From a virus: a DNA stretch of 36,391 nucleotides. The first letter of the stretch is position 1; each line of letters opens with the position of its first letter. Position numbers and translations under genes: made by a program. This document shows, piece after piece, positions 13,270 through 22,180 of the stretch. The stretch covers positions 1-36,391 of IMG/VR virus record IMGVR_UViG_3300025276_000014, one strand, 5' to 3'. The notes beneath the pieces were generated by a model. The model made no database searches. It saw only the letters and a program-made list of their open reading frames with translations, and was not told the origin of the DNA.

Positions 13270-14034
13270 TTAACCTGTAAATCCTGATGAGTATTTTGAA
13301 TACTGATAACCTAAATTAATCCTAAGATTTTCAGTTGCACCTCCGCCGTGACCTGTATTTCTTATAAATGCGAATATCTTCTTTCCTTGAGGTATTACTA
13401 CGCTAGGAGCGGCTGAACCTACGAAGCCGTATGAAGTGCCAGTTGCCGCTACGTTTATTGTAGGGACTGTGCATAAAAAAACGGGACTTACAAGGTTGCT
13501 CTGTGAAGCGTCGTCATTGTTGTAGTAAAAAATTACTATATCTACAGCTCCTGTAGCGCCTGTGTTAATAACTGAGCCAAAAACTTTAAAATTCCTCATA
13601 TCAAAAGGAACGTCAACTCCACAGTTACTATACAACCCAAACATTGCTGCGGGAGTTGTGCTATTTATTGCTGACTGAGTATTGAATTGACTCCAACTAT
13701 TATTCGACCAACCCGCTCCTTGATGCCCAAAATACCACCGATTAGCAGCTCCTGTAGATATAAAAAAAGAAGTGTGCATTAGTATAGCAAAAGTCTTATC
13801 GTCAGATAAAACAGAAACGGATTTAACTAAAGCGTGTAAAAAAGCTCTTAAGTTTTCTAGTTTAACACCACCCTTTACGTTAGTCTTAAAGTTTTCTTCT
13901 ATAAAAAAAAGTAAGTTATCTCTATCAACAAGCTCGTTTGCGGTAACGGCAGCAGAATCATTACTTCTTGACTGTGAGTTAAACTTTAAAGCGTAACTAG
14001 CAGCTTGGGCTGTATAATCAGGAGTATTAGGCAT
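13270..14034 (-). CDS. Putative virion surface or fibre protein
   Basis: 254 residues, Ser/Ala/Asn-rich with low Lys. Residues about 1-75 look helical; the rest is predicted beta-rich with Gly and aromatic residues (NRWYFGHQGAGWSNNSWSQF; GYQYSKYSSGFTG at the end), like the C-terminal domains of receptor-binding or decoration proteins. Its place after the holin-like peptide in the late operon fits a host-recognition or head-decoration role. No close family was recognised. Confidence 0.6.
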   Translation of the reverse strand: MPNTPDYTAQAASYALKFNSQSRSNDSAAVTANELVDRDNLLFFIEENFKTNVKGGVKLENLRAFLHALVKSVSVLSDDKTFAILMHTSFFISTGAANRWYFGHQGAGWSNNSWSQFNTQSAINSTTPAAMFGLYSNCGVDVPFDMRNFKVFGSVINTGATGAVDIVIFYYNNDDASQSNLVSPVFLCTVPTINVAATGTSYGFVGSAAPSVVIPQGKKIFAFIRNTGHGGGATENLRINLGYQYSKYSSGFTG

Positions 14035-14035
14035 G

Positions 14036-14215
14036 TTATTCTTTCCCTTTAATTAGTAATTGATATATTCTAACAGCAGTATATGCAACAGCTAAAACAA
14101 GAGATAACATTCGTAATCCTTGCTCAACTTCAGCCATTGTAGAAAGCATTACTGCCCCCCCATTTACTGCGGTAATTTCTATAGAGTCTTTTATTTTAGT
14201 TATAGTATCGTTCAT
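14036..14215 (-). CDS. Putative holin (single-pass membrane peptide)
   Basis: 59 residues. The N-terminal half is polar, then MLSLVLAVAYTAVRIYQLLI (about 37-56) forms one transmembrane helix with a basic end (KGKE), which fits small holin-type proteins. It overlaps the connector gene by 20 bases and ends one base before the next late gene. It could be a holin or a pinholin-like peptide; this cannot be settled from sequence. Confidence 0.55.
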   Translation of the reverse strand: MNDTITKIKDSIEITAVNGGAVMLSTMAEVEQGLRMLSLVLAVAYTAVRIYQLLIKGKE

Positions 14216-14786
14216 CCTTCTTATTTATGGAGGTGTATCTATTCATTTTACTTCCGTAAGCTAAAATCCCTCCTAGCCTTACTACGTTATCTCCATTTAT
14301 GTGCATGTCATTTTGAGAAGACTCATACTCAGGATAAACACCTACGTTTTCGGTGTCATCTAACCACTCCATCATATCTTTTAAGAGTATCTCAGCCTTT
14401 CTAAAAGTATCATCTTTAAGGACAGCTAATTCAGAAGAATCAGCAGCGTCACTCCAATCGTCATCATTAGTAACTATACCTGAAGACGTTGTATTGTATT
14501 GCATGTCATTTAAGACTTCATACTTAACGTAAAAAGATAGACAAGGCAATATGTAGTTATTTAAAAGAGTTATCTCGACAGCTTGTAAACTTCCTGCGTG
14601 ATGCTTTTTTCTTAACTCTCCCCAAAAATAATCTCCTAAGTGAGGTTTAAGGTGCGTTAATTCAGCTATAAGAACTATGTTGTCATCAATTATAGAGGAG
14701 TCCATATTGACGTTAGTCATAGCCTTTAAAACCACTTCATTAGCGGTTATAAGATTGTTGTATTGTCTATAATCTGTTTTAGCCAT
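14196..14786 (-). CDS. Putative head-tail connector (neck) protein
   Basis: 196 residues, mostly helical. The segments IVLIAELTHLKPHLGDYFWGEL, ILPCLSFYVKYEVLND and DDTFRKAEILLKDMMEWL resemble the helical head-completion proteins found next to portals in Bacteroidota phages. It follows the portal with an eight-base overlap, so a neck role is supported by position. Confidence 0.65.
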   Translation of the reverse strand: MAKTDYRQYNNLITANEVVLKAMTNVNMDSSIIDDNIVLIAELTHLKPHLGDYFWGELRKKHHAGSLQAVEITLLNNYILPCLSFYVKYEVLNDMQYNTTSSGIVTNDDDWSDAADSSELAVLKDDTFRKAEILLKDMMEWLDDTENVGVYPEYESSQNDMHINGDNVVRLGGILAYGSKMNRYTSINKKDERYYN

Positions 14787-16062
14787 TATCCTTACCTTTT
14801 AAGTCTTCTAAATAAATATCTTCTAAGTCTGGTCTCTCCTCTAATCCTATCAATGCCCGAAGCTCGTTTACGTCAGCTATTTTAGTAATATCAATATCTG
14901 CAGCAAAACCTATAGGGGATTCGAATTGAACCTCTAAAGATGAAGCGTCAGTTTTTAAGACTTTACCTAAAGCGTCACGCATAGGCTTGAATACTTGCTC
15001 TATAGTGTCTTGAATAACTGTCCTCATAACCAAGTCGTAAGAAATTCTAATCTCACTACCTGTGTTATTCATTTTACCACTAGAAACAATACCTGAAAGA
15101 GCGGGTTGCCATCTGTGAGCTGTAACTATATTATTACGGGTAAGCTCTTGGTATTCCATAAAGCTACCGTCTTTGTCATCTTTAAGTATCTGAACATTAG
15201 CACCTCCACCTGAGCCGCCTCCGTCTTTAACTAAGAATAATATCTTTCCGTTATTACCTTCTCCCGTTAATTTGTCTTGAGCTAAAGAAATTAATTCCTC
15301 TGCCTCATCGTCGCTCATAGAGCCGTCTATCTCAACGATAGCTGAAGGCATAAAGCCATTCTCAAATTTTGAACGATTGTATTTTTGTATAAGATAATCT
15401 ATCTCTATAGAGCCACTTTCAGCCGCAGCTATATAATCAGGAATACCATATCTTTGGAATCCACTTTCGTAATCCTTAAACATAAGAACAGACCGCCCAT
15501 TCTTAAAGTTAGGGAACATAGGAATCTTACGAACCTCTTTATCCTTAACGTCATAGTGCGCCCAATCAGGATTAACATAAACAGAGTCCATGTTTTTACC
15601 TACACGAACCATTGTTGAGTCAACGTGATACATATTGCATCCACCCTCGTATTCAACAAATTCAATGTAGGAGTTTCCAAATGTGTAGAAATCATCTACA
15701 ACTAACCTAAAAAGGTTTCTTAAAGACTGCCCTGAAGGGTTAACCTCCTTTAAATAGTCGTTTAATTTTGCGTTTATGGTAGTTATTTTACTACCCGCTG
15801 TGTAAGTTGCTTTTTGAGAAAGAATAGCTCTGTGTGTGCTTGACTTTCTTTTTAACTCAGCAAGATATTGAGGGAACAAATTATCATCCCCAAATTTATA
15901 GAACTCTTTTGAGGTTATATTGTGTTGTCTCTCTAATATGTTAGGCATAGGAGCTAAGTTTACTATATCAAACTTAACTTTACCCGTTGCTTTTTGCCTT
16001 ATAGTTTTAGATGTCGCACTAGCTACGAATCTTCCGTTGGAATCTCTTTTTCTTTCAGCCAA
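14779..16062 (-). CDS. Portal protein
   Basis: About 427 residues from a TTG at 16062 (MAERKRDSNGR start). The in-frame TTG at 16089 lies inside the TATATTTG promoter box, so the later start is preferred. The region DDFYTFGNSYIEFV, YHVDSTMVRV, GIPDYIAAAES...YNRSKFENGFMPSAIV, YQELTRN and ISSGKMNNTGSEI matches phage portal proteins of the PBSX-like type, the dodecameric ring through which DNA enters the capsid. The Arg/Lys-rich start with NGRF could help assembly. It is followed by the connector gene. Confidence 0.88.
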   Translation of the reverse strand: MAERKRDSNGRFVASATSKTIRQKATGKVKFDIVNLAPMPNILERQHNITSKEFYKFGDDNLFPQYLAELKRKSSTHRAILSQKATYTAGSKITTINAKLNDYLKEVNPSGQSLRNLFRLVVDDFYTFGNSYIEFVEYEGGCNMYHVDSTMVRVGKNMDSVYVNPDWAHYDVKDKEVRKIPMFPNFKNGRSVLMFKDYESGFQRYGIPDYIAAAESGSIEIDYLIQKYNRSKFENGFMPSAIVEIDGSMSDDEAEELISLAQDKLTGEGNNGKILFLVKDGGGSGGGANVQILKDDKDGSFMEYQELTRNNIVTAHRWQPALSGIVSSGKMNNTGSEIRISYDLVMRTVIQDTIEQVFKPMRDALGKVLKTDASSLEVQFESPIGFAADIDITKIADVNELRALIGLEERPDLEDIYLEDLKGKDNG

Positions 16063-16086
16063 AATTTTACAAGTATAATGATTACA

Positions 16087-16094
16087 CAAATATA
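16087..16094 (-). promoter_or_regulatory. -7 promoter box TATATTTG upstream of the portal gene
   Basis: CAAATATA on the plus strand reads TATATTTG on the minus strand. No clear TTG is 19-20 bases upstream. It immediately follows a terminator, so it would restart transcription for the portal-to-lysis genes, starting near 16081. Confidence 0.55.
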
Positions 16095-16133
16095 AGAAAA
16101 TTAAGGGGGTACTTCCGTAGTTTCGCCCCTTAA
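16092..16133 (-). terminator. Rho-independent terminator after the 175-residue structural gene
   Basis: The minus strand forms TTAAGGGG/CCCCTTAA (16133-16126 with 16108-16101), followed by TTTTCTTAT. It lies between the stop at 16145 and the portal start. Confidence 0.75.
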
Positions 16134-16144
16134 TCTAAATATTA

Positions 16145-16672
16145 TTACGCTTTAACTAAAGGTAATCTACCTTGAATTGCAGTAAAAGTTAACGTAACGC
16201 CGTTAGCGTCTACTAAAGCTGTTCCTGTGTCCGCTTCAATCCCCGTTAAAACTAAAGGATAAAGAGTTGTAGTTCCTGTAGAACCATCTCCTGAACCAAG
16301 CTCAGGGTCATATCCAACTAAATACGTAACATCGCTGTACATTTGAACTAATGCGTTTAGAGGTGTTCCTCTCATATTCTCCAAAGCAACCAAAGTTGTT
16401 AGCTTCATATTCGGAACGTACCCTTCTATTGTTACTGTATGCAGCATTAATCCCTTGTCTTGAGACGAAGAAATCTTCATGTTTGCAGTTTCTTTATCGA
16501 AAGATATTACTACTGCAGTACCTCCTTGGACTATACTCGAATCTGCTACAGTTCCGTTGGCTGCTCCAGTGTCAAATAAAGTTGCAGAAGAATACTCTGC
16601 TAGGCTTAATGATTTAATTCCACCTTTTACAAAGTGGTCAGTATTCACTACTGTTATTGCTGATAATGCCAT
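16145..16672 (-). CDS. Virion structural protein (tail tube or decoration candidate)
   Basis: 175 residues, beta-rich, with few charged residues. It is flanked on both sides by terminators. Motifs include FVKGGIKSLSLAEYS, ENMRGTPLNALVQMYSDVTYLVGYDPELGSG and YPLVLTGIEADTGTALVDANGVT. It lies directly after the major capsid gene and its isolation between terminators suggests a separately controlled, abundant protein. No other tail tube candidate was found, so a tube role is plausible, with head decoration as the alternative. Confidence 0.6.
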   Translation of the reverse strand: MALSAITVVNTDHFVKGGIKSLSLAEYSSATLFDTGAANGTVADSSIVQGGTAVVISFDKETANMKISSSQDKGLMLHTVTIEGYVPNMKLTTLVALENMRGTPLNALVQMYSDVTYLVGYDPELGSGDGSTGTTTLYPLVLTGIEADTGTALVDANGVTLTFTAIQGRLPLVKA

Positions 16673-16694
16673 TTTATTTTTTTTTAAAAGTTAT

Positions 16695-16730
16695 AAAAAA
16701 AGGGAGCGGAGCAGAACCCCAACTCCCTTT
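16695..16730 (-). terminator. Rho-independent terminator after the major capsid gene
   Basis: On the minus strand AAAGGGAG (16730-16723) pairs with CTCCCTTT (16706-16699), with a T7 run (16701-16695). It may limit read-through so that capsid mRNA is more abundant than downstream messages. Confidence 0.85.
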
Positions 16731-16753
16731 AATATTAATCATTATACTGTATA

Positions 16754-17812
16754 CTATTGGTGTAACGCAGTAACTGCTAGTTTAGCATCCATTAATTGCG
16801 TACCGCACTTGTATCCAAATCGCATTCTGTATGCTTTTTGGTCTTGAGAATACCAATTTTCAACTGAAGCATTGTCAAAGTCAGTACCTACAGCAATAGC
16901 TCCGTCAGCAACCATAACAACACGACCTACTGAATTAGCATCTGTAGCTCCATCAATTAAAGCGTGGTCACTAGCAATGTGTGAATCCCAATCTCTACGA
17001 ACAACAATAGGAATACCATCCCAAGTTAAGTTTGGAGTTCCATCTTGCAATACCATGAAAGACTCAGAAATACCTTGCGCTCTTAAGTACTTTCTATAAG
17101 CGTTAGCTATAACACCCGAAACAAACATTGTTTTAGGTAGCTCTAACAACTCAGGAGTTGCAGCGTTATAAACGGATTCAAAGATACTAATAACCTCAGC
17201 GCCTGTATAAACACCTGCTGCGGCTAATGCACAACCTGTTGATGGGCTAGCGGAACTTATATCTATAACTAGTTTTTGACCACTAGCTAATGAGTCTTTA
17301 AGAACTTCAAAGATTCCGTCATAAACATCGTAATCAAGGTTTCTACCTGTTGCATCTGCATCACTTCCTGCTGCGGTAGAGTTTACGTTTGCAAACCATA
17401 ACTGTCTGTTGAAATCACGCTTTACAGCTTGAAGCATAACGCCTGCCATAATTTCTTTGATTACAGTTCCGTCAATATTATCTTTAGCTGTACCTAATTT
17501 TAAAGCTTGAGATTTTACTGTAGCAAAAAATACGTTTGCTCTTTGCTCCATTTCAGCTTCAAGATTTCCAACCACTAAAGTTCTTTGAGTGTAAGCAGAA
17601 GTCTCAGCGTCTGCAGCAAATGCAGCACCTGCATTAGGAACTGTAATATACTCAGCAGACTGAAAGTGGTCTAGCTTCATGCTTGATTTTACGTCAGGAT
17701 AAAGCGTAAATTTGTTTAAGTATTCTTGCCCTAAAAATAAAGGCGATAAGAAATACTTCGCCACCTCTTCTTGGTGGTATCCTGAAATGCTTGTACTAAT
17801 AGCGTTAGCCAT
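16754..17812 (-). CDS. Major capsid protein
   Basis: 352 residues. The layout (short helical N-terminus, VPNAGAAFAADAETSAYTQRTL, DGTVIKEIMAGVMLQAVKRDFNRQLW, central beta/Gly/Ala region, IPIVVRRDWDSHIASDH, SQDQKAYRMRFGYKCGTQLMDAKLAVTAL at the end) fits phage capsid proteins of the HK97 fold. It follows the protease-scaffold gene by 22 bases and precedes a strong terminator. There is no long N-terminal scaffolding domain, matching a separate scaffold in the protease gene. Confidence 0.85.
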   Translation of the reverse strand: MANAISTSISGYHQEEVAKYFLSPLFLGQEYLNKFTLYPDVKSSMKLDHFQSAEYITVPNAGAAFAADAETSAYTQRTLVVGNLEAEMEQRANVFFATVKSQALKLGTAKDNIDGTVIKEIMAGVMLQAVKRDFNRQLWFANVNSTAAGSDADATGRNLDYDVYDGIFEVLKDSLASGQKLVIDISSASPSTGCALAAAGVYTGAEVISIFESVYNAATPELLELPKTMFVSGVIANAYRKYLRAQGISESFMVLQDGTPNLTWDGIPIVVRRDWDSHIASDHALIDGATDANSVGRVVMVADGAIAVGTDFDNASVENWYSQDQKAYRMRFGYKCGTQLMDAKLAVTALHQ

Positions 17813-17834
17813 AATTTAGTTTTTTAATTTATTA

Positions 17835-18881
17835 TTACTTATTGAAAATTTTGTTTGCTAATTCATCCCAAGCGTCTGGTTTATTAGCGGTTTTCTCTAC
17901 TATTCTAGGTTCATTCTCAGCTAAAGTAACTGAGGGTGTAGCCTCTAGTTTTGAAATTCGTTGAGTCATTGTCTCAAACTGAGTTTTAAACTCTTCCTTA
18001 GATTCATTTGACTTTTCTTTTTGAACACTTAGTTTCTGAGATAAAGAATCTCTTTCTTCAGTCAATTCGTCTAATCGAGCCTTTAAGTCATCTACATTAA
18101 CAGCCTCTTCGGTTGCTACTGCTTCTGTCTGTGCGGCAGGCTCTGCTTGCGCCGTTTCTTCTGCTTTACCTACTATTAGGCTTTTGATTTCTGTGAACCA
18201 ATTTTTCATAGTTTCCTCGTTCATTTTACTCTCTGTTTTTATTTCTTCGTTTCCGAAGGTGGTTAATATATCCTCTGCTGTTTTGTTTTCGAAACCACTC
18301 ATATCGTATTTAGCTACAATATCCATTTTACCCGCAACGCTATCGATAAAGCCCATCTCTTTAGCTTCATCAGCACTAAGCCAAGTTTCAGCATCCATCA
18401 TAAAGGAAATCTTTTCCTCATCAAGATTACTTCTTTTAGAGTACACGTTAAGCATAGTCGCCTCAACTTTCTCTAAAACGTTTATTTGTCTTCGCATTTG
18501 AGACTTATTACCGAATACATTACTCATAGGAGAATGAATCATAAATAAGCTATTAGAGGTCATTTCTATAGTGTCTGCTGCCAAAGCTATCACTGAAGCC
18601 ATAGATGCCGCTAAACCTTCTATTTTTGCCGTTACCTTACCTGAATAGTTCTTTAACGCTGTGTAGATTGCTTGACCTTCGAAAACATCGCCTCCTGTAC
18701 TATTAATATGGAGGGTAATATCTTTACCTTTTAAATCTTTAAGGTCTTGCAAAAAACTCTTGGCTGTAATCCCGTGAACACCTATCTCATCATAAATGAA
18801 GATGTCTGTAGATTTGCCTTTAGCTTTTGCTTCTATCGGATTGATAGCGTACCAAGACTTATTTTCGTAAATATTTTCCAT
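17835..18881 (-). CDS. ClpP-type prohead protease fused to scaffold
   Basis: 348 residues. Residues 20-185 are a ClpP-like serine protease: INSTGGDVFEGQAIY (oxyanion region), AASMAS (Ser93 nucleophile), HSP (His116) and MMDAETWLSADEAKEMGFID (Asp163). Residues about 215-348 are acidic and then a coiled coil (ELTEERDSLSQKLSVQKEK), the usual scaffold region; internal Met codons at about 220-225 could give a separate scaffold. The ATG lies four bases after a TATATTTG box, implying a near-leaderless mRNA. It makes and matures the prohead with the capsid protein next door. Confidence 0.9.
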   Translation of the reverse strand: MENIYENKSWYAINPIEAKAKGKSTDIFIYDEIGVHGITAKSFLQDLKDLKGKDITLHINSTGGDVFEGQAIYTALKNYSGKVTAKIEGLAASMASVIALAADTIEMTSNSLFMIHSPMSNVFGNKSQMRRQINVLEKVEATMLNVYSKRSNLDEEKISFMMDAETWLSADEAKEMGFIDSVAGKMDIVAKYDMSGFENKTAEDILTTFGNEEIKTESKMNEETMKNWFTEIKSLIVGKAEETAQAEPAAQTEAVATEEAVNVDDLKARLDELTEERDSLSQKLSVQKEKSNESKEEFKTQFETMTQRISKLEATPSVTLAENEPRIVEKTANKPDAWDELANKIFNK

Positions 18882-18885
18882 AATA

Positions 18886-18893
18886 CAAATATA
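18886..18893 (-). promoter_or_regulatory. -7 promoter box TATATTTG, near-leaderless, for the head operon
   Basis: The minus strand reads TATATTTG-TATT-ATG, with four bases between the box and the protease start. No good -33 TTG is visible. The same four-base spacing is seen at 10880-10892. Confidence 0.55.
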
Positions 18894-18898
18894 AATAA

Positions 18899-19186
18899 TT
18901 AGTTAGTTATAGTGTTGCCATTGCTTGACACTTTATTCTTCATGTAATCATAAACAATTCTTTGAGCTTGCCTTATAGATATATTATACTCTACTGATAA
19001 GTCTATAAATATATTTTTTATAAGCTCTGAGTTATTCTTCTTTAGAGCATTATTAAAATCTAATCTAATCAAATAGTTCCTAACCGAATTACTACTTAAT
19101 AATCCTTCATCATAAAGAGTGTTTATAGTTTCTTTAGAATCAGCTCCGCAAAGCCCCTGTATTACCTCTGTTAGTTTGTTTTTCAT
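18899..19186 (-). CDS. Small helical protein, possible HTH
   Basis: 95 residues, helical throughout. DLSVEYNISIRQAQRIVYDYM near residues 68-88 looks like a helix-turn-helix or replication-type helix pair. It is located between tape measure and protease genes. It may be an assembly factor rather than a regulator. No family was assigned. Confidence 0.6.
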   Translation of the reverse strand: MKNKLTEVIQGLCGADSKETINTLYDEGLLSSNSVRNYLIRLDFNNALKKNNSELIKNIFIDLSVEYNISIRQAQRIVYDYMKNKVSSNGNTITN

Positions 19187-19189
19187 TTC

Positions 19190-22177
19190 TTAAAATTTAG
19201 CTGAACTTTCTAGCATTTTAACTCTTTTTTGTGTTTTATTGAAAGACTCTACAGGTAGTACTACGTTTGTGTTTCGACCTATAACACTCCCTAAAGCTTC
19301 GTAATCTATAAGCCCTGAGCCGCCAAAGTTAGGCGAGCCAAAAGAAGTTCCTCCTCCCGCTACATTCATAGCACTCAAAGCCCCACCAAACATAGAAGTG
19401 CTTTTTTTATTTATAACAGCTTCGCCTCCTTCAAGCTCAACAACTCTACCGCCTACAGCAAACCTCTCCCCGCCTTGAGCGTGAGAATTACCATGAACCA
19501 TACCCCCTTTTGCAAACTCCTGAGCCTTAATGGAACTAGAAGCTGTTGCGAAACGAGCAAGAGCTAGCGCAGCTTGTATAGTGTATTGAGCAGCACCTGC
19601 CGCACCGAAAGTAAAAGCATTCCCAGGATTTGCAGACGCAGCTACGGCTATATTTGATAATTCTTGTATGAGGTTAATCTTAGCCATTTTAAGCTCGTTT
19701 TCCTTTCTTGCTTCAAAAGCCTCTTTCTCTAGTTCTTTCTGCTTATCAGCGGCTTGCCTTTGATTTATAAGACCATCTGCAGCTTCTTGATTAACAGTGT
19801 CTTTCCTTTTTTGGATAGCTCTTTCTTGGTTTGCTAACTCAGTCGCTAAGGCTTTTTTTCTAGCGCTAGCAATTAACTCTATACCTTTTAAAGCCAAGTC
19901 AACCTTTTGTTTTTCAATATTCTCTTCTTCTTTAAAGGATGCTTGGGCTAACTGAACATTAAGGTTAGAAATTTTAGCTCTTATTTTTTCTTTTTCTGCT
20001 TCAGTAGAGCCTGCAATTAAAAGTAGCTTTTCTTGATAAGCTATTTCATCTGTAATATTTTGTATTCTAAATTGCTTGTTAGTTAAGTTCCTAGTTTTTG
20101 CTTGCTTTAAAGCACCCGCAGTTTTATCCTCTTGAAACTTCTTTGTTATAGCCGCTTCTTTTAAGTTAAACTCATCGGTATTTGTGTTCCTTATTTGAAG
20201 GGATTTCTTTTTTGCTTGAGTCTCAAGCTTATCTAGTCGAGTTTGTATAGCTATTCTCTTCGAGTCATTGTCAATCTCAAAAGCAAACATAGCCGCAAGC
20301 AAGTCCCTTTCTTTTTGTATCTTTGCTTGAATAATAGATAGGTCAGTATCAGCCCTGCTTTCTTCGTCAGTAAGGTCAATCTCGTTTAGCGTTTTTATCT
20401 GAGACGATAAATTCTCTCTAGACTTCAACTCAAATTTATCGTATTGTTGAGCTAAATCTGCTCTCCTATCTTTTTCGTCTGAAATCTTTTTATTGTCAGC
20501 GTCGTCTAAAATCTCCATCTTAGCTAAATGCGCTTTGTAGCTATTCGCGTAGTTATCAAGCTCAGAGTTAAACCCCTCTAAAGTAGGCGCGCCTAAAAAA
20601 GACTTCATGAATGAAAGCTCATCATCAGTAAAGTTATTATCCCCTCCAATCATCTTAGTCCTAATTTCAGAAGTTCTATCTCTAAATCCTTCTAACTGTT
20701 TTTGGCTTTCCATAAACACATCCGCTTGTCTTTTAAGCCCTTGGTCTGTGATTGTTTTCGCTAACTCAGCTACCTCGTCGGCGTTAATACCTAAAGCACC
20801 CGCCCCGCTAAACTGCAAGAAGAAAGCTTGAGCTTTTTGCCAAGTAGTAGCATCTTCACTAGAAAGAATATCAAAAAAGTCTGCAATCTCTAAAGATTTA
20901 TCTTTAATAAAATCAGAGTCTCCCATTGCTACTTTTAGATTGCCCCAAGAAGCGGAAAATCGATCTAAAGCGAATTGACTAGAATCCATATTTTCCTCCA
21001 ATGCTTTTTGGGTATTAGCAGCACGAAGAGTCTCATCTTGATTCTCAGCTAAAACTTCATTATAAGTTGCAGCGTTATCTCCCGCAAGAGAAAATATAGC
21101 GGTAAGCCCACGAACATTACCAAACATTAATTCAATATCTCTAGGGCTAGTCTTATAAACATTATTCAATCTCTTTAATGTTTCAGTAAACCCTACCGCT
21201 TTCATTTGAGCAGCTCCGATAGGAATGCCGTATTTAACAAATAAATCTCTAGAAGCAGATGCGGGTTTTTGCATTTGAGATATGGCGGCACGAAGAGCTG
21301 TTACCGATTTTGCAGCATCTAAACCTGAACGAGTTGTAGTTGCAATAGCAGCTCCTAATTCCTCTATCGATATACCCGATGCCGCAGCAAAAGGAACTAC
21401 AACCCCTAATGATTTAGAAAGTTCCGCTACAGTTGTTACACCGAACTTTTGAGTTGTAAATAAGATGTCGGTAATCCTTCCTGCTTCACTAGCCTCTAAG
21501 CCGTAAGCATTTAACACCGTAGTTAAGCCCATTGTAGACGACTTTAGGTCTGTAACCCCTGCAATAGCCAGCTTAGAGGATTCGTTAAGAAACCTTATAG
21601 CATCCCCACCCGATATACCTGCCGAGACAGCGTTAAACATTGCTTTATTAACATCCTTTAATCCAAGACCAAAATCCTTTGCTAGCTGTAAAGACCCCTT
21701 ATATAAGTTGCCTGAGAACAAACCCGTATCGTCTGAGTTCATAAGGGTTAAAACATTCTTAACTCCTTTTTCGTATTCAGCAAAAGCTTTTACGTTAGCA
21801 CCTATGAACCCCGTTAATCTTCTAACAACTGCAATAGCACCCGTTATAGCCGCAGCCATTTTAGCAAAGTTTTTTAAACTACCCGCTACAGAGGTTGTTT
21901 GTTTTTTCTGAGCAGCAGTGTTTTTATTTGTTGTAGTTGTGTTTTTAGTTATGGCAGCGCTTTGAAGTTTTATAGCGTTTTTCTGCCTTTCAATCTTACT
22001 AGTCAGATTCCCTACTTGCTTCGCGCTTGCAGCGTCAGCGCCTTTATGTTTAGCTTTTTTCTTTAAAACATCTGCTAGCTGTTTGTTTAACTGAGCTAGT
22101 TCTATTTTAAATTTACCTAATTGGTCTCTTCCGTCGATACCAAATTTAATTCTGTACTCATCTGTAGCTTTAGCCAT
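19190..22177 (-). CDS. Tape measure protein
   Basis: 995 residues. The N-terminal basic coiled coil (to about 90) and a TP901-type core follow (FAEYEKGVKNVLTLM near 133; KFGVTTVAELSKSLG and SGISIEELGAAIATTTRSGLDAAKSVTALRAA near 245-300). Long charged coiled coils follow (about 550-850), with a hydrophobic Ala-rich stretch near 860-890. The Gly-rich end (AKGGMVHGNSHAQGGERF, VELEGGEAVINK) is typical of tape measures. At about 1.5 angstrom per residue it would set a tail near 150 nm, a family rule of thumb. The tail-tip gene is immediately upstream. Confidence 0.92.
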   Translation of the reverse strand: MAKATDEYRIKFGIDGRDQLGKFKIELAQLNKQLADVLKKKAKHKGADAASAKQVGNLTSKIERQKNAIKLQSAAITKNTTTTNKNTAAQKKQTTSVAGSLKNFAKMAAAITGAIAVVRRLTGFIGANVKAFAEYEKGVKNVLTLMNSDDTGLFSGNLYKGSLQLAKDFGLGLKDVNKAMFNAVSAGISGGDAIRFLNESSKLAIAGVTDLKSSTMGLTTVLNAYGLEASEAGRITDILFTTQKFGVTTVAELSKSLGVVVPFAAASGISIEELGAAIATTTRSGLDAAKSVTALRAAISQMQKPASASRDLFVKYGIPIGAAQMKAVGFTETLKRLNNVYKTSPRDIELMFGNVRGLTAIFSLAGDNAATYNEVLAENQDETLRAANTQKALEENMDSSQFALDRFSASWGNLKVAMGDSDFIKDKSLEIADFFDILSSEDATTWQKAQAFFLQFSGAGALGINADEVAELAKTITDQGLKRQADVFMESQKQLEGFRDRTSEIRTKMIGGDNNFTDDELSFMKSFLGAPTLEGFNSELDNYANSYKAHLAKMEILDDADNKKISDEKDRRADLAQQYDKFELKSRENLSSQIKTLNEIDLTDEESRADTDLSIIQAKIQKERDLLAAMFAFEIDNDSKRIAIQTRLDKLETQAKKKSLQIRNTNTDEFNLKEAAITKKFQEDKTAGALKQAKTRNLTNKQFRIQNITDEIAYQEKLLLIAGSTEAEKEKIRAKISNLNVQLAQASFKEEENIEKQKVDLALKGIELIASARKKALATELANQERAIQKRKDTVNQEAADGLINQRQAADKQKELEKEAFEARKENELKMAKINLIQELSNIAVAASANPGNAFTFGAAGAAQYTIQAALALARFATASSSIKAQEFAKGGMVHGNSHAQGGERFAVGGRVVELEGGEAVINKKSTSMFGGALSAMNVAGGGTSFGSPNFGGSGLIDYEALGSVIGRNTNVVLPVESFNKTQKRVKMLESSAKF

Positions 22178-22180
22178 TTT

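Noticed and set aside
16063-16089. TTG at 16089 as the portal start
   Set aside because: This codon is inside the -7 promoter box; the TTG at 16062 gives a better N-terminus.
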